DNA from: Caulobacter sp. 17J80-11
Lineage (GTDB): Bacteria > Pseudomonadota > Alphaproteobacteria > Caulobacterales > Caulobacteraceae
Reading direction: 5' to 3'
Length of the DNA stretch: 64,000 nucleotides
Assembly (NCBI RefSeq): GCF_014349105.1
Contig: NZ_JACSJI010000004.1
Coordinates: forward strand, 186,001 to 250,000
This document shows positions 42,932-50,817 of this stretch, piece after piece; within the stretch, counting starts at the first letter, position 1, and every line of letters starts with the position of its first letter. Made by a program: the position numbers and the translations under genes. The notes under the pieces were generated by a model that searched no databases, was not told where the DNA came from, and saw nothing but the letters and a program-made list of their open reading frames with translations.

Positions 42932-44152
42932 TCACAGATAACTCCACCACCACTCGCCGCTGCGCCGCCGCTTCAGGTCGCCGAACCACCGCGCCGGGCC
43001 GTAGAGGATGACCAGCACCAGCGCCCACAGGCCCCAGACCACCGGCAGCGGGAAGCCCCAGCCGATCTCGATCAGCGGGCCGGGGTCGACGATGACGCCG
43101 ACGAAGGTCTGGGCCGGCAGGCCGAAGGCCATGCCGATCCCCAGCATCAGCAGGTGCGCCACCACGATGTGGCCCAGATAGCTGAAGAACGGCACGCGCC
43201 CGAACACCAGGAAGAACTCGGCCAGCCAGCCCTTCGCCCGCTCCAGCCAGGGCATCAGCAGGAACACCGGGCCCAGCGTGACCAGCACGTAGAGCAGCGA
43301 GGGCGGATACTTCGAGACGTCGAACATGTCGCCGGCGGTGCGCCACGGATCGCCGTGCGGGGCCCAGGTGTTGGCGTCGCCATAGACGTTCCAGCCGCGC
43401 AGGACCGCAAAGGCGGTGATCATGGCCAGGCCCAGCAGGGTCAGGATGCGCTTGCGCTCGGCCGCGTCCTTCAGGAACACGTCGCCCAGGCCGTAGCCCA
43501 GCGCCATCACCCCCAGCCAGGGCAGCAGCGGATAGGCGATGAACACCGGCTTGCCGAACAGTTCGCCGGCCAGGCCCGGCTGGTGCAGCACGTGCCAGAG
43601 GGGCGCCAGCGGCCCCAGGCTCTCGGCCGCGATCGGGTCCAGCAGGTTGTGCAGGCCGATCAGGGCCACGCCCACAGCCAGCACCGCCGCCCGCGGCAGC
43701 CAGACCAGCGCGCTCATCGCCACCATGCACAGCCCGATCGCCCAGATCACCAGCAGCGGGAAGGCGGGCAGGCTGAAGTTCCAGGCGAAGTTGATCAGCG
43801 TGAATTCCAGCAGGATCAGCCACAGGCCGCGCGTCAGCAGGAACTTCGACAGGGCGCCCTTCGAGCCCAGCTTCTCGCCGTGCAGGAAGGCCGACACGCC
43901 CGACAGGAACAGGAAGGTCGGGGCGCAGAAGTGGGTGATCCAGCGGGTCAGGTAGAGGCCGGCGTTGGTCTGGGTGACGTCCAGCGGGTCGAACAGCCAG
44001 GCCTGGTAGTGGAAGTAGTCGCGCACGTGGTCCAGGACCATCAGCACGATGACGATGCCGCGCATCAGGTCGATCGAGCTGATCCGCGTCCCCGCCGCCG
44101 CGACCGGCCGCGCCTCGACCTCAGCCCCGGCGTCCGCCGTCGTGTCCACCAT
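42932..44152 (-). CDS. DUF1624 / heparan-alpha-glucosaminide N-acetyltransferase-like membrane protein
   Basis: A 406-residue polytopic protein beginning MVDTTADAGAEVEARPVAAA. The conserved DUF1624 start follows (SSIDLMRGIVIVLMVLDHVRDYFHY), then about ten hydrophobic spans (PTFLFLSGVSAFL, LLVIWAIGLCMVAM, YPLLPWLGVMALGYG). The family is related to HGSNAT-type acyltransferases and OpgC-like proteins that modify surface sugars. It stands alone on the minus strand. Confidence 0.8.
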   Translation of the reverse strand: MVDTTADAGAEVEARPVAAAGTRISSIDLMRGIVIVLMVLDHVRDYFHYQAWLFDPLDVTQTNAGLYLTRWITHFCAPTFLFLSGVSAFLHGEKLGSKGALSKFLLTRGLWLILLEFTLINFAWNFSLPAFPLLVIWAIGLCMVAMSALVWLPRAAVLAVGVALIGLHNLLDPIAAESLGPLAPLWHVLHQPGLAGELFGKPVFIAYPLLPWLGVMALGYGLGDVFLKDAAERKRILTLLGLAMITAFAVLRGWNVYGDANTWAPHGDPWRTAGDMFDVSKYPPSLLYVLVTLGPVFLLMPWLERAKGWLAEFFLVFGRVPFFSYLGHIVVAHLLMLGIGMAFGLPAQTFVGVIVDPGPLIEIGWGFPLPVVWGLWALVLVILYGPARWFGDLKRRRSGEWWWSYL

Positions 44153-44227
44153 GGCCGTCTCCCCCGAGCCTTGAGCGCGAGCATGCGCCCGGCGGAGAGT
44201 CGCAGCAAGAACGGCGTTATCGCCGGT

Positions 44228-44500
44228 TCAGAGGGCGTCGAGGCGGATCAGCGGCGCCATCTTGGCCACCCCGAAGGCGCCCAGCAGCACCAGCACCGCA
44301 TAGCCCGCGGCCATGGCCGGCGCGATCTTGCCCAGCCGCCAGGCGCGGCTGAGGCCGATGACCGAGAACAGGATCACGCACGGCCCGGCCGGCGAGGTCA
44401 GCGGCGAAACCACCCGCATCACCACCCCCAGCACCACCGCCGCCACAAAGGCGCGGGCCAGGTCGGTCATGAGCTCGATCGCGTCGTCGCGGGGGATCAT
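44228..44500 (-). CDS. Small membrane protein, 90 aa
   Basis: MIPRDDAIELMTDLARAFVA starts the frame. Three hydrophobic stretches lie at about residues 14-31, 37-54 and 62-84. No family is recognised. It is followed by a 141-bp REP2 element. Confidence 0.55.
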   Translation of the reverse strand: MIPRDDAIELMTDLARAFVAAVVLGVVMRVVSPLTSPAGPCVILFSVIGLSRAWRLGKIAPAMAAGYAVLVLLGAFGVAKMAPLIRLDAL

Positions 44501-44558
44501 GGCGCGCAGGCTAGGCGGATTCGAATGTCGGGAAATCCTTCTCCCCTCATCCTTTGAT

Positions 44559-44699
44559 CGTCACCCTCGGGCTTGTCCCGAGGGCCCAGGGTTCAACTCG
44601 CACGAACCGTCGTGGATGAAGCGCACGGCGCGCGGCGGCGAACGGCCCCGGCGCGGTGCGCCGGACGACTGGGCCCTCGGGACAAGCCCGAGGGTGACG
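44559..44699 (+). mobile_element. REP2 element, 141 bp, left flank of GIY-YIG gene
   Basis: Full copy with CGTCACCCTCGGGCTTGTCC at left and GGACAAGCCCGAGGGTGACG at right. Orientation is opposite to the copy at 45148. Confidence 0.85.
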
Positions 44700-44713
44700 A
44701 GTTGGGTGGCCGG

Positions 44714-45055
44714 TCAGTCCCTGACGTGGTCCCACTTCCACACGACCGGCTCCTCGCGGGTCAGGTCGGGGTAGAGGTCGTCCCAGTTGGGATTATCGCG
44801 CCCGATCAGGTTCAGCTTCCACTCGCGCGGATAGCGCTTGAGCGTCTTCTCGCGGCTGATCGCGCCGATCATGAGCTCGTGCGGCTCGTACCAGACCAGC
44901 CGCTTCAGCCCGTAGGTGCGGGTGAAGCCGGGAAACAGGCCTTCGCGGTGTTCGTGAACGCGGCGCAGCAGGCTGTTGGTCACGCCGACGTAGAGCGTGC
45001 CGAGCGGCTGGTTGGCCATGATGTAGACGGCGATGAACGGGCGCTTGTCGTCCAT
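44714..45055 (-). CDS. GIY-YIG single-domain nuclease, 113 aa
   Basis: ATG 45055 (MDDKRPFIAVYIMANQ) starts a stand-alone GIY-YIG domain: VYIM (Y11), LYVGVTN (Y22 region), RRVHEHREG, FPGFTRTYGLKRLVWYEPH and the catalytic glutamate in AISREKTLKRY (E69). Length and layout match URI/UvrC-type GIY-YIG nucleases. The gene is sandwiched between inverted copies of REP2: the arm GCCCGAGGGTGACG ends 14 bases past the stop, and a partial inverted arm (45103-45116) lies upstream of the start. See findings for the mobile-element view. No DNA substrate is known. Confidence 0.85.
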   Translation of the reverse strand: MDDKRPFIAVYIMANQPLGTLYVGVTNSLLRRVHEHREGLFPGFTRTYGLKRLVWYEPHELMIGAISREKTLKRYPREWKLNLIGRDNPNWDDLYPDLTREEPVVWKWDHVRD

Positions 45056-45102
45056 GGTGGAGCTTGGCCGGCGAACGGCGTTCGCCGCAAGCCCCCATTT
45101 AT

Positions 45103-45116
45103 CGTCACCCTCGGGC
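45103..45116 (-). repeat. Partial REP2 arm upstream of GIY-YIG gene
   Basis: CGTCACCCTCGGGC, the exact inverse of the arm at 44686-44699. Together they frame the nuclease gene. Confidence 0.7.
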
Positions 45117-45147
45117 GCCATCGCCGTCGCCCTCGCCCCCCCATTGT

Positions 45148-45288
45148 CGTCACCCTCGGGCTTGTCCCGAGGGCCCAGGCTTCAGCCGCACCACTTCCGG
45201 GCCGTTCGCAGCCGTGCGCCGTGCGCTCTATCTGCGACGCTTCGTGCGAACTGAACACTGGGCCCTCGGGACAAGCCCGAGGGTGACG
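45148..45288 (-). mobile_element. REP2 element, 141 bp, right flank of GIY-YIG gene
   Basis: Full copy in inverted orientation relative to 44559-44699. Confidence 0.85.
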
Positions 45289-45300
45289 ATCGTGGGGGGC

Positions 45301-45669
45301 TCAGGCTCCCAGGTGTTTAGGTCTTATCGAGAGGGCGATCGCGATCACCCACAGCGAAACGTAGATCGCAGCTTGAACCGTTAGATTCAAAACCAGTTCG
45401 CCAGCTCTATTTTCGGAATTGATGCAGGTTCCGGTCTCCCGCAAGCAAGAAGACAAGGCCCACGCGCTAGACAGCATCATTCCAAGCCCGGCAACGCCGC
45501 CGCCCGCAAATCTCCAGGCGTTTCGCCTTGCGGAGACCACCGCCCAAACCCCGAGGATCCAGAACATCGGCGTAATCCAGCGGGGCCATCCCGGGATCCA
45601 CATCCACACGAATACGATGTTCACGGCCAGACATGCGGCCACGGCGACAAGTGAGCCGAGTGCTTTCAT
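45301..45669 (-). CDS. Membrane protein, 122 aa
   Basis: The chain starts MKALGSLVAVAACLAVNIVF. Hydrophobic spans lie at about residues 5-24, 30-46, 55-73 and 95-113, with two cysteines in a loop (SSCLRETGTC). Codons are less GC-rich than in most neighbours. No family was recognised. It stops 13 bases from a REP2 element. Confidence 0.6.
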   Translation of the reverse strand: MKALGSLVAVAACLAVNIVFVWMWIPGWPRWITPMFWILGVWAVVSARRNAWRFAGGGVAGLGMMLSSAWALSSCLRETGTCINSENRAGELVLNLTVQAAIYVSLWVIAIALSIRPKHLGA

Positions 45670-45684
45670 GAGCCATCTTTGCGG

Positions 45685-45719
45685 GCTCCGTCCTTCTCCC
45701 TCAAGGGGAGAAGGATCAC
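45685..45719 (+). repeat. REP4 half hairpin
   Basis: GCTCCGTCCTTCTCCCTCAA followed by GGGGAGAAGGAT, the right end of the REP4 element, between two minus-strand genes. Confidence 0.6.
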
Positions 45720-45724
45720 TGCGG

Positions 45725-46552
45725 CTAGTGCTCCATCTGCGCCTTGACCCCGGTCGGGTGTTGGGCGGCGCTGGACTTGGCGGTCTGGGCGGTGATGGCG
45801 CTCATCCAGCGGGCGGCGGTTTCGGGGGGCAGGGCGGCGAGCGCGTCGTAGAAGGCGACCGAGCCGGCGCACTGGTCGTGCGGCGGGGCCTGGCGGGCGT
45901 TCGGGCTGAGGATCAGGGCGACCAGGTCGGCCTCGGCTCCGGACTTCAGCATGGCGGCGCGCAGGGCGTTCAGGTCGGCGGCGCTGGGCGGGGCGTGCTC
46001 GACGGGGGCTTCCTGGCCGTGGCGGGCCGCCCGCACCCGGGCCTCGGCGGCGCGCGACAGCAGGGTCGCGGCCTCGCTCGAGGTGCGGGCGCCGGTCGGC
46101 AGGCCGCTCATGCCGAACTGGGCGCACAGCCGCTGGTCGTCGGCCTGCAGGCGGCGCACCACGGCCCGCTCGGCGGCGATCACGGCGGTCAGGTCCTCGA
46201 CCGGGGCGGCGGCCACGTAGGCGGCGCGGCGGTCGGCCTGTTCGCGGGCGCGCTCCATGGCGCGGGCCTGCACTTCGTTCAGCGTATGGCCCTCGCGCAG
46301 GTCGGTCAGCATCGCCCCGCGCAGTTCGGTGTAGTCGGCCGGATAGTACTGCTTCAGCGCCAGCATGTAGGGGTCGGCGGCGGCGAACGCGTCCAGCTTC
46401 TGCTCCAGCTGGGCCGGCTCGCCCACCGCGCGCGGCAGCCGTCCGGCCTCGGTCAGCCGCCAGGCGATCAGGGCGAGCAGCACCACCGCGGCCAGCCAGA
46501 GGCCGGCGGTCCACCACTTGCGGCGTGTCGGGTCCAACGGCGCGGTCCTCAT
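45725..46552 (-). CDS. Membrane-anchored hypothetical protein, 275 aa
   Basis: MRTAPLDPTRRKWWTAGLWL leads into one transmembrane segment (residues about 15-33). The soluble remainder is helix-rich and alanine-rich, with a periplasmic-type cysteine pair region (QRLCAQFGM and HDQCAGSV). It is divergent from the ECF sigma gene, with 149 bases between starts. A role in sensing for the sigma factor is possible but not shown. Confidence 0.55.
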   Translation of the reverse strand: MRTAPLDPTRRKWWTAGLWLAAVVLLALIAWRLTEAGRLPRAVGEPAQLEQKLDAFAAADPYMLALKQYYPADYTELRGAMLTDLREGHTLNEVQARAMERAREQADRRAAYVAAAPVEDLTAVIAAERAVVRRLQADDQRLCAQFGMSGLPTGARTSSEAATLLSRAAEARVRAARHGQEAPVEHAPPSAADLNALRAAMLKSGAEADLVALILSPNARQAPPHDQCAGSVAFYDALAALPPETAARWMSAITAQTAKSSAAQHPTGVKAQMEH

Positions 46553-46701
46553 CTCTCAATAAACGCGTGAACGCGGCTCCTTCTCCCGTGGCGAGAAGAA
46601 GGAAGGAAGTCCCCTGTGAAATTACCGTGGAGCTTTTTCCCCAGCTTCGCGTTCACCAAGCGTCAGGGGAAGTCGCCCCGCTGTAGCCGGATGTTTGTCG
46701 C

Positions 46702-47292
46702 ATGCGTAGCCTGCAAGCTTCTGACGAGACCTTCAGAAACGGTCTCACCGCGCTGATCCCTCAGCTCCGCGCCTTCGCCCGAACTCTATGCCGAAACCGC
46801 GCCGAGGCCGACGACCTGGCCCAGGACGCCCTGCTCAAGGCCTGGAACGCGCGCGAACGCTTCGAGCCGGGGACCAACCTGAAGGCCTGGGCCTTCATGA
46901 TCCTGAGAAACCAGTTCTACTCCGACCGGCGCCGCGCCTGGCGCTCCTGCGCGCTGGACCCCGAACAGGCCGAGCGCACCCTGGTGGCGGCCTCGTGCCC
47001 GGACGCGGGGCTGGAGCTGGACGAACTGCGTCGCGCCCTGGCCCTGCTGCCCGACGAACAGCGCGAGTCGCTGATTTTGGTCGGGGCCGGCGGCTTCTCC
47101 TACGAGGAGGTCGGCGAGATCTGCGGGGTCGCCACCGGCACCATCAAGAGCCGCGTCAGCCGCGCCCGCACCCGCGTCGAGCAGATCCTGGCCGAGGGCG
47201 CGTTCGGCGAGGACGACGTGCCGCCCGCCCTGGCCATGGACGCCATTCTCGCCCAGCTGGGCAAGCTGACCCACGGCGCCTGGGCGGCGTAA
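46702..47292 (+). CDS. ECF RNA polymerase sigma factor (ECF15/EcfG-like)
   Basis: A 196-residue sigma factor beginning MRSLQASDETFRNG. Region 2 spans about residues 18-85 (FARTLCRNRAEADDLAQDAL, WAFMILRNQFYSDRRRAWR). Region 4 is at ~110-165 (LPDEQRESLILVGAGGFSYE, GTIKSRVSRAR). The RNQFYSDRRR and GAGGFSYEE motifs are those of alphaproteobacterial general-stress (EcfG/SigT-SigU type) factors. No NepR or PhyR gene is beside it. A weak GGAAG-N16-CGTG lies at 46605-46629. Confidence 0.85.
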   Translation: MRSLQASDETFRNGLTALIPQLRAFARTLCRNRAEADDLAQDALLKAWNARERFEPGTNLKAWAFMILRNQFYSDRRRAWRSCALDPEQAERTLVAASCPDAGLELDELRRALALLPDEQRESLILVGAGGFSYEEVGEICGVATGTIKSRVSRARTRVEQILAEGAFGEDDVPPALAMDAILAQLGKLTHGAWAA

Positions 47293-47391
47293 GCGTTTCC
47301 TTCTCCCGCCGCCGCGGGAGAAGGAGGGGCGGATGAGGGGGCTCGCGAGCGTTCAGTTCCGCGGGACCCCTCATCCACCCGCTTCCCACAT

Positions 47392-47533
47392 CGTCACCCT
47401 CGGGCTTGTCCCGAGGGGCCAGGGTTCAGCTCGCACATACCGGTTTGGTCCCGGCCGCACGGCGCGCGGCTGCGAACGGCCGGACCGTGGTGCGGCGGAC
47501 GGCTGGGCCCTCGGGACAAGCCCGAGGGCGACG
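47392..47533 (+). mobile_element. REP2 element, 142 bp
   Basis: Full copy with slightly altered right arm (GAGGGCGACG), between the sigma gene and the convergent hydrolase gene. Confidence 0.8.
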
Positions 47534-47549
47534 ACTTATCGGAACGCTC

Positions 47550-48404
47550 TCAGCGCATCTCTTTCCCGAGCAGGGTCCCCACCTCGGTCAGCGCGCCGAC
47601 CGCCCCCTTGGACAGGTGGGTCAGGTTCAGCCCGCCGTGCACCAGGGCCGGCCAGGTGCGTTCGAACACCAGCCGCCCGGCCCCGGCCAGGCGCCGGCCG
47701 TAGGCCTCGACGTCGGCACGCACCGGGTCCAGCGGGCCGCCGCCGGCCAGGAGCGTCGGCGGCGCGTGGTCCAGCGGCGCGTCCAGCAGGGAGGGGAAGG
47801 GGGCGTCGCCGATCTCGCGGCGGATCGACTGGGCGGCCACGCGGCCGATCACCCGGAAGTGGCGCAGCACCTCCTCGCGCCAGACCGCGTCCTCCAGGTG
47901 CAGCAGGGGATACAGCAGCAGCTGCAGCGGCACGCTGCCCGGCCGCTCGGCGTTCAGCGTCAGCGCGGTCAGGGCCGCCAGGTACGCGCCGGCGCTGTCG
48001 CCGCCGAGCGCCAGCCGTTCCGGATCGACGCCCAGCTGCTCGCCCTGTTCGCGCACCCAGCGCGCGGCGGCCAGCGCGTCGGCCTGCTGGCCGGGGAAGG
48101 CGGTTTCCGGCGCCAGCCGGTAGCCGCAGGAGATGAACCGCACCCCCGACGAGGCGGCCAGCCAGCGGCAGACGCTGTCGTGGGTGTCGATGCTGCCGCA
48201 GACGAAGCCGCCGCCGTGGAAATACAGCAGGGCCGGGCCTGAGGCCGGCGCGTTGACCGGCGCGTACAGCCGCGCGCGCAGCGGACCGCCGGGGCCCGGG
48301 GCGCTGAGCTCGCGCACCTCGCCCAGCGGCGGCGCGTGCCAGTCCTGGTCGGACAGCAGCCGCTCGGCCGCCTCGCGCAGGCCGCGGATCAGAAGGCCGG
48401 TCAT
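47550..48404 (-). CDS. Alpha/beta hydrolase (hormone-sensitive-lipase type), 284 aa
   Basis: ATG 48404 (MTGLLIRGLREAAERL) has GGGGGAGCTTG upstream. The oxyanion-hole motif is FHGGGFVCGS and the nucleophile is GDSAGAYLA; the other catalytic residues lie in GGGPLDPV and LVHGGL. This is the GDxxG/HGGG type (family IV), common in lipid or ester hydrolysis. No signal peptide. It is convergent with the sigma factor gene across a REP2 element. Confidence 0.85.
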   Translation of the reverse strand: MTGLLIRGLREAAERLLSDQDWHAPPLGEVRELSAPGPGGPLRARLYAPVNAPASGPALLYFHGGGFVCGSIDTHDSVCRWLAASSGVRFISCGYRLAPETAFPGQQADALAAARWVREQGEQLGVDPERLALGGDSAGAYLAALTALTLNAERPGSVPLQLLLYPLLHLEDAVWREEVLRHFRVIGRVAAQSIRREIGDAPFPSLLDAPLDHAPPTLLAGGGPLDPVRADVEAYGRRLAGAGRLVFERTWPALVHGGLNLTHLSKGAVGALTEVGTLLGKEMR

Positions 48405-48494
48405 CAAGCTCCCCCGGGTATTCGAGCGCACAGGTCGGACGGCGCGGGCGGGAGGTCAAGGGCCGGTGAGGCGCGCTCCGCGCAAATAGCTGAT

Positions 48495-48635
48495 CGTCAC
48501 CCTCGGGCTTGTCCCGAGGGCCCAGGGTTCAGCTCACACGAACCTTCACGGGGAGGGCGCACGGGACGCGGCTGCGAGCGGCCCAGGCGTGGTGCGGCGG
48601 ACGGCTGGGCCCTCGGGACAAGCCCGAGGGTGACG
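48495..48635 (+). mobile_element. REP2 element, 141 bp
   Basis: Full copy with intact arms. Confidence 0.85.
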
Positions 48636-48686
48636 GGCGTGGGGCGGAGGTCGTCGCGCCAGGGCGAGCCCGCGCACGCCCAAACG

Positions 48687-48718
48687 AAAAAAGCCCCGCG
48701 GTTTGCCGCGGGGCTTTC
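48687..48718 (-). terminator. Intrinsic terminator after first surface-protein gene
   Basis: Stem AAAGCCCCGCGG / CCGCGGGGCTTT around a short loop, followed on the minus strand by a T-rich stretch. It closes the gene at 48740-49489. Confidence 0.8.
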
Positions 48719-48739
48719 CGTATCGCAGCGTCGAAACGC

Positions 48740-49489
48740 TTAGATGATGGCGCCGAACAGCACTTCCGAGAAGTTCACGCCGCCCTTCAGCGAGGCGCCC
48801 GAGCGCACGCGCGACTTCAGGGAGTCCGAACCGAAGGTCCAGCGGGCGCCCAGGGTCCAGGTGGTGATGTCGTCGCCGCCGAAGTCTTCCAGCGACTTGT
48901 CGTTGTACTGGACGAAGAAGCTGACCGGAGCGGCTTCCGGCTTCCACTCGGCCGACAGCGACCAGGTGTTCAGCTCGAGGTCTTCGACTTCCATGCGGCC
49001 CAGGTCGGCGCCGAAGGCCAGGTTGTCGGTGGCGAAGAAGGTGGCGCCGGCCGAGACGTTCCAGCCGTCCAGGTCGTTGCCGAAGATTTCGATGCTGTTG
49101 TAGCCGAGCGCGCCGTCGAAGGTGACCTTGTCCAGGTTGTAGGCGCCTTCGACGCCCAGGCCCCAGGCGCTCATGCCGCTCATGTCGGTGGTGTCGACGT
49201 AGACGCCGGCGGTGTAGGCGTCGGTGCGGTTGAACACGTGCAGGGCCGCGTCGGTGTACTGGAAGGCGTCGCCGTCGTCCGACAGGCGCTTCACGGCCAC
49301 GTCGCCCTGGACGTTCCAGCCCGAGGCGATCTCGGTGGTGGCGGCGCCGCCGATGGTCAGGACGTCGAGGTCGCCGAACGGCACGTCCAGTTGGCCGTAC
49401 GAGGCTTCCAGCTGGCCGGCGCCGGCGAAGGCCGGGGCGGCGGCGAACAGGGCGACGGCGGCGGCCGAAGCGGTCAGCAGGGTCTTCAT
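48740..49489 (-). CDS. Surface/outer-membrane protein, paralogue 1 (249 aa)
   Basis: A signal peptide (MKTLLTASAAAVALFAAAP) precedes a beta-rich, glycine-poor protein with frequent aromatic-flanked strands (AYGQLDVPFGDLDVLTIGG, WNVQGDVAVKR, DLAFGADLGRME). The pattern and size suggest an outer-membrane barrel or surface protein. It is one of three adjacent paralogues sharing the SAWGLGVEG and WNVSAGATFFATDN motifs. Transcription runs left, with its own terminator. Confidence 0.7.
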   Translation of the reverse strand: MKTLLTASAAAVALFAAAPAFAGAGQLEASYGQLDVPFGDLDVLTIGGAATTEIASGWNVQGDVAVKRLSDDGDAFQYTDAALHVFNRTDAYTAGVYVDTTDMSGMSAWGLGVEGAYNLDKVTFDGALGYNSIEIFGNDLDGWNVSAGATFFATDNLAFGADLGRMEVEDLELNTWSLSAEWKPEAAPVSFFVQYNDKSLEDFGGDDITTWTLGARWTFGSDSLKSRVRSGASLKGGVNFSEVLFGAII

Positions 49490-49649
49490 GGGAATTCTCT
49501 TTGCTGTGCGTCCCGCAGGCGGGGAGGCCCGCGGCGATGTGGCGCGGACCTAAGCGGTTGCTTTCAGCTTAGCAATTAGCTTGGCCGTAGTTCGCGCGCG
49601 CACAGGTTGAGATGTGACGTTTTTGTGACAGAGGTGTGGCGCGCAAATC

Positions 49650-49791
49650 CTCCCCCGAGCGAAGCGGTGGGGGAGGGGGACCGCGAAGCGGTGGAGGGGG
49701 CTCCAGCGGAGCGCGCCCTTTCAGCTGCGCGGTCGCCCGGACGAGCCCCCTCCACCACCCTTCGGGTGGTCCCCCTCCCCCAGAGGGGGAG
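49650..49791 (+). repeat. REP7 long copy
   Basis: CCTCCCCCGAGCGAAGCGGT at left and CACCCTTCGGGTGGTCC with CCCTCCCCCAGAGGGGGAG at right form an inverted pair around about 60 bases. Confidence 0.6.
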
Positions 49792-49795
49792 AAAT

Positions 49796-49826
49796 AAAAA
49801 GGCCCCGCGGTCGCCCGCGGGGCCTT
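49796..49826 (-). terminator. Intrinsic terminator after second surface-protein gene
   Basis: Stem AAGGCCCCGCGG / CCGCGGGGCC with T run on the minus strand. Same design as the terminator at 48687. Confidence 0.8.
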
Positions 49827-49850
49827 CCGTAGTCCGTCAGGTGATCCGGA

Positions 49851-50582
49851 TCAGAAGATCAGGTCGCCCAGGCTCAGGCCGCCCTTCATCGAGGCGCCCG
49901 AACGATCGCGTTCCTTCAGCGAGCCGCCGCCGAAGTTCCAGCGGGCGCCCAGGGTCCAGGCGCTGACGTCGTCGCCGCCGAAGCTGGAGACGTCCTGGTT
50001 GGAGTAGCCGGCGAAGAACGACACCGGCGAGGACTCCGGCTTGAATTCAGCCGAGATGTCCCAGGTGGTGACGCTGTCGATGAAGTCGAAGTCGGCGTAG
50101 CCGACGCCGGCGCCGATCGAGAAGTTGTCGGTGGCGAAGAAGGTGGCGCCCAGGGTGGCGTTCCAGCCGTCCATGTCGCTGCCGAAGCTCTCGGCGGTGT
50201 TCCAGCCGATCGAGCCGGCGATGGTCGCCTTGTCGAAGAACTTCTGGCCTTCGACGCCCAGGCCCCAGGCGCTGGCCATTTCGATGTCGCTGCTGTCGAC
50301 GTAGACGCCCATGGCGTAGCTGTCGTTGCGCTTGAACAGGTGCAGGGCCGCGTCGGTGAAGTTGATGTTGCCGCCGCCGACGTCGACACGGTGCACGGTG
50401 GCGTCGCCCTGGATGTTCCAGTCGGCGCCGACCTCGGTCACGGCCGCGCCGCCCAGGCTCCAGACGTCCACTTCGTCTTCGACGTTGGTGTAGCTGAGGT
50501 CGACCTGGCCCGAGCCGGCGAAGGCCGGAGCGGCGGCGAACAGGGCGGCGACGGCCGCCGACGCGACGAGAAGCTTCTTCAT
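49851..50582 (-). CDS. Surface/outer-membrane protein, paralogue 2 (243 aa)
   Basis: The chosen start is ATG 50582 (MKKLLVASAAVAALFAAAP); the longer frame adds an unlikely lead. It shares with paralogue 1 the motifs WNIQGDATVHR, SAWGLGVEGQKFFDK and WNATLGATFFATDNFS. It ends KERDRSGASMKGGLSLGDLIF, an ending shared with paralogue 3, which supports an outer-membrane protein with a terminal aromatic residue. A duplicate-derived family is evident. Confidence 0.75.
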   Translation of the reverse strand: MKKLLVASAAVAALFAAAPAFAGSGQVDLSYTNVEDEVDVWSLGGAAVTEVGADWNIQGDATVHRVDVGGGNINFTDAALHLFKRNDSYAMGVYVDSSDIEMASAWGLGVEGQKFFDKATIAGSIGWNTAESFGSDMDGWNATLGATFFATDNFSIGAGVGYADFDFIDSVTTWDISAEFKPESSPVSFFAGYSNQDVSSFGGDDVSAWTLGARWNFGGGSLKERDRSGASMKGGLSLGDLIF

Positions 50583-50757
50583 TTGGATAACCCCCGGGGT
50601 GCATCCGCCGGTTCGCCCGGCGGTTGTGCGCGAGTTAAGCAAGCTTCACGTTACCTGCAAGAACGTTGATATCTCCGGCGCGCGATCTGTCTCCGGGCGT
50701 GTCGGACCGGACACAGGGGCGTGGCCGGGCTGCGTCCTCAACGCGGCGCAAAGAATA

Positions 50758-50782
50758 GGCCCCGCGGTCGCCCGCGGGGCCC
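50758..50782 (-). terminator. Intrinsic terminator after third surface-protein gene (weak T tract)
   Basis: Stem GGCCCCGCGG / CCGCGGGGCC. The T stretch that follows on the minus strand is shorter than in the other two. Confidence 0.65.
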
Positions 50783-50817
50783 GGAGTCAGCCCTCGAGAG
50801 GAGGGTCTCGGCGCAGA

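Larger units (their letters stand above)
48405..48739. other. Intergenic 335 bp with REP2 and a terminator
   Basis: It holds a full REP2 element (48495-48635), the start side of the hydrolase and the terminator (48687-48718) of the first surface protein gene. No gene is present. Confidence 0.65.
49490..49850. other. Intergenic 361 bp with REP7 and a terminator
   Basis: It contains the promoter side of paralogue 1, a REP7 block (49650-49791) and the terminator of paralogue 2. Low-GC spots near 49570-49625 (AGCAATTAGCTTGGCC; GACGTTTTTGTGAC) may be promoter elements of paralogue 1. Confidence 0.55.

Noticed and set aside
44573-45286. Plus-strand frames that run through REP2 copies and the GIY-YIG gene
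   Set aside because: They are made mostly of palindromic repeat sequence and mirror the nuclease codons.
46605-46629. EcfG promoter before the sigma factor (GGAAG-N16-CGTG)
   Set aside because: It has two mismatches at key positions. It is mentioned as a weak lead only, not called as a promoter.
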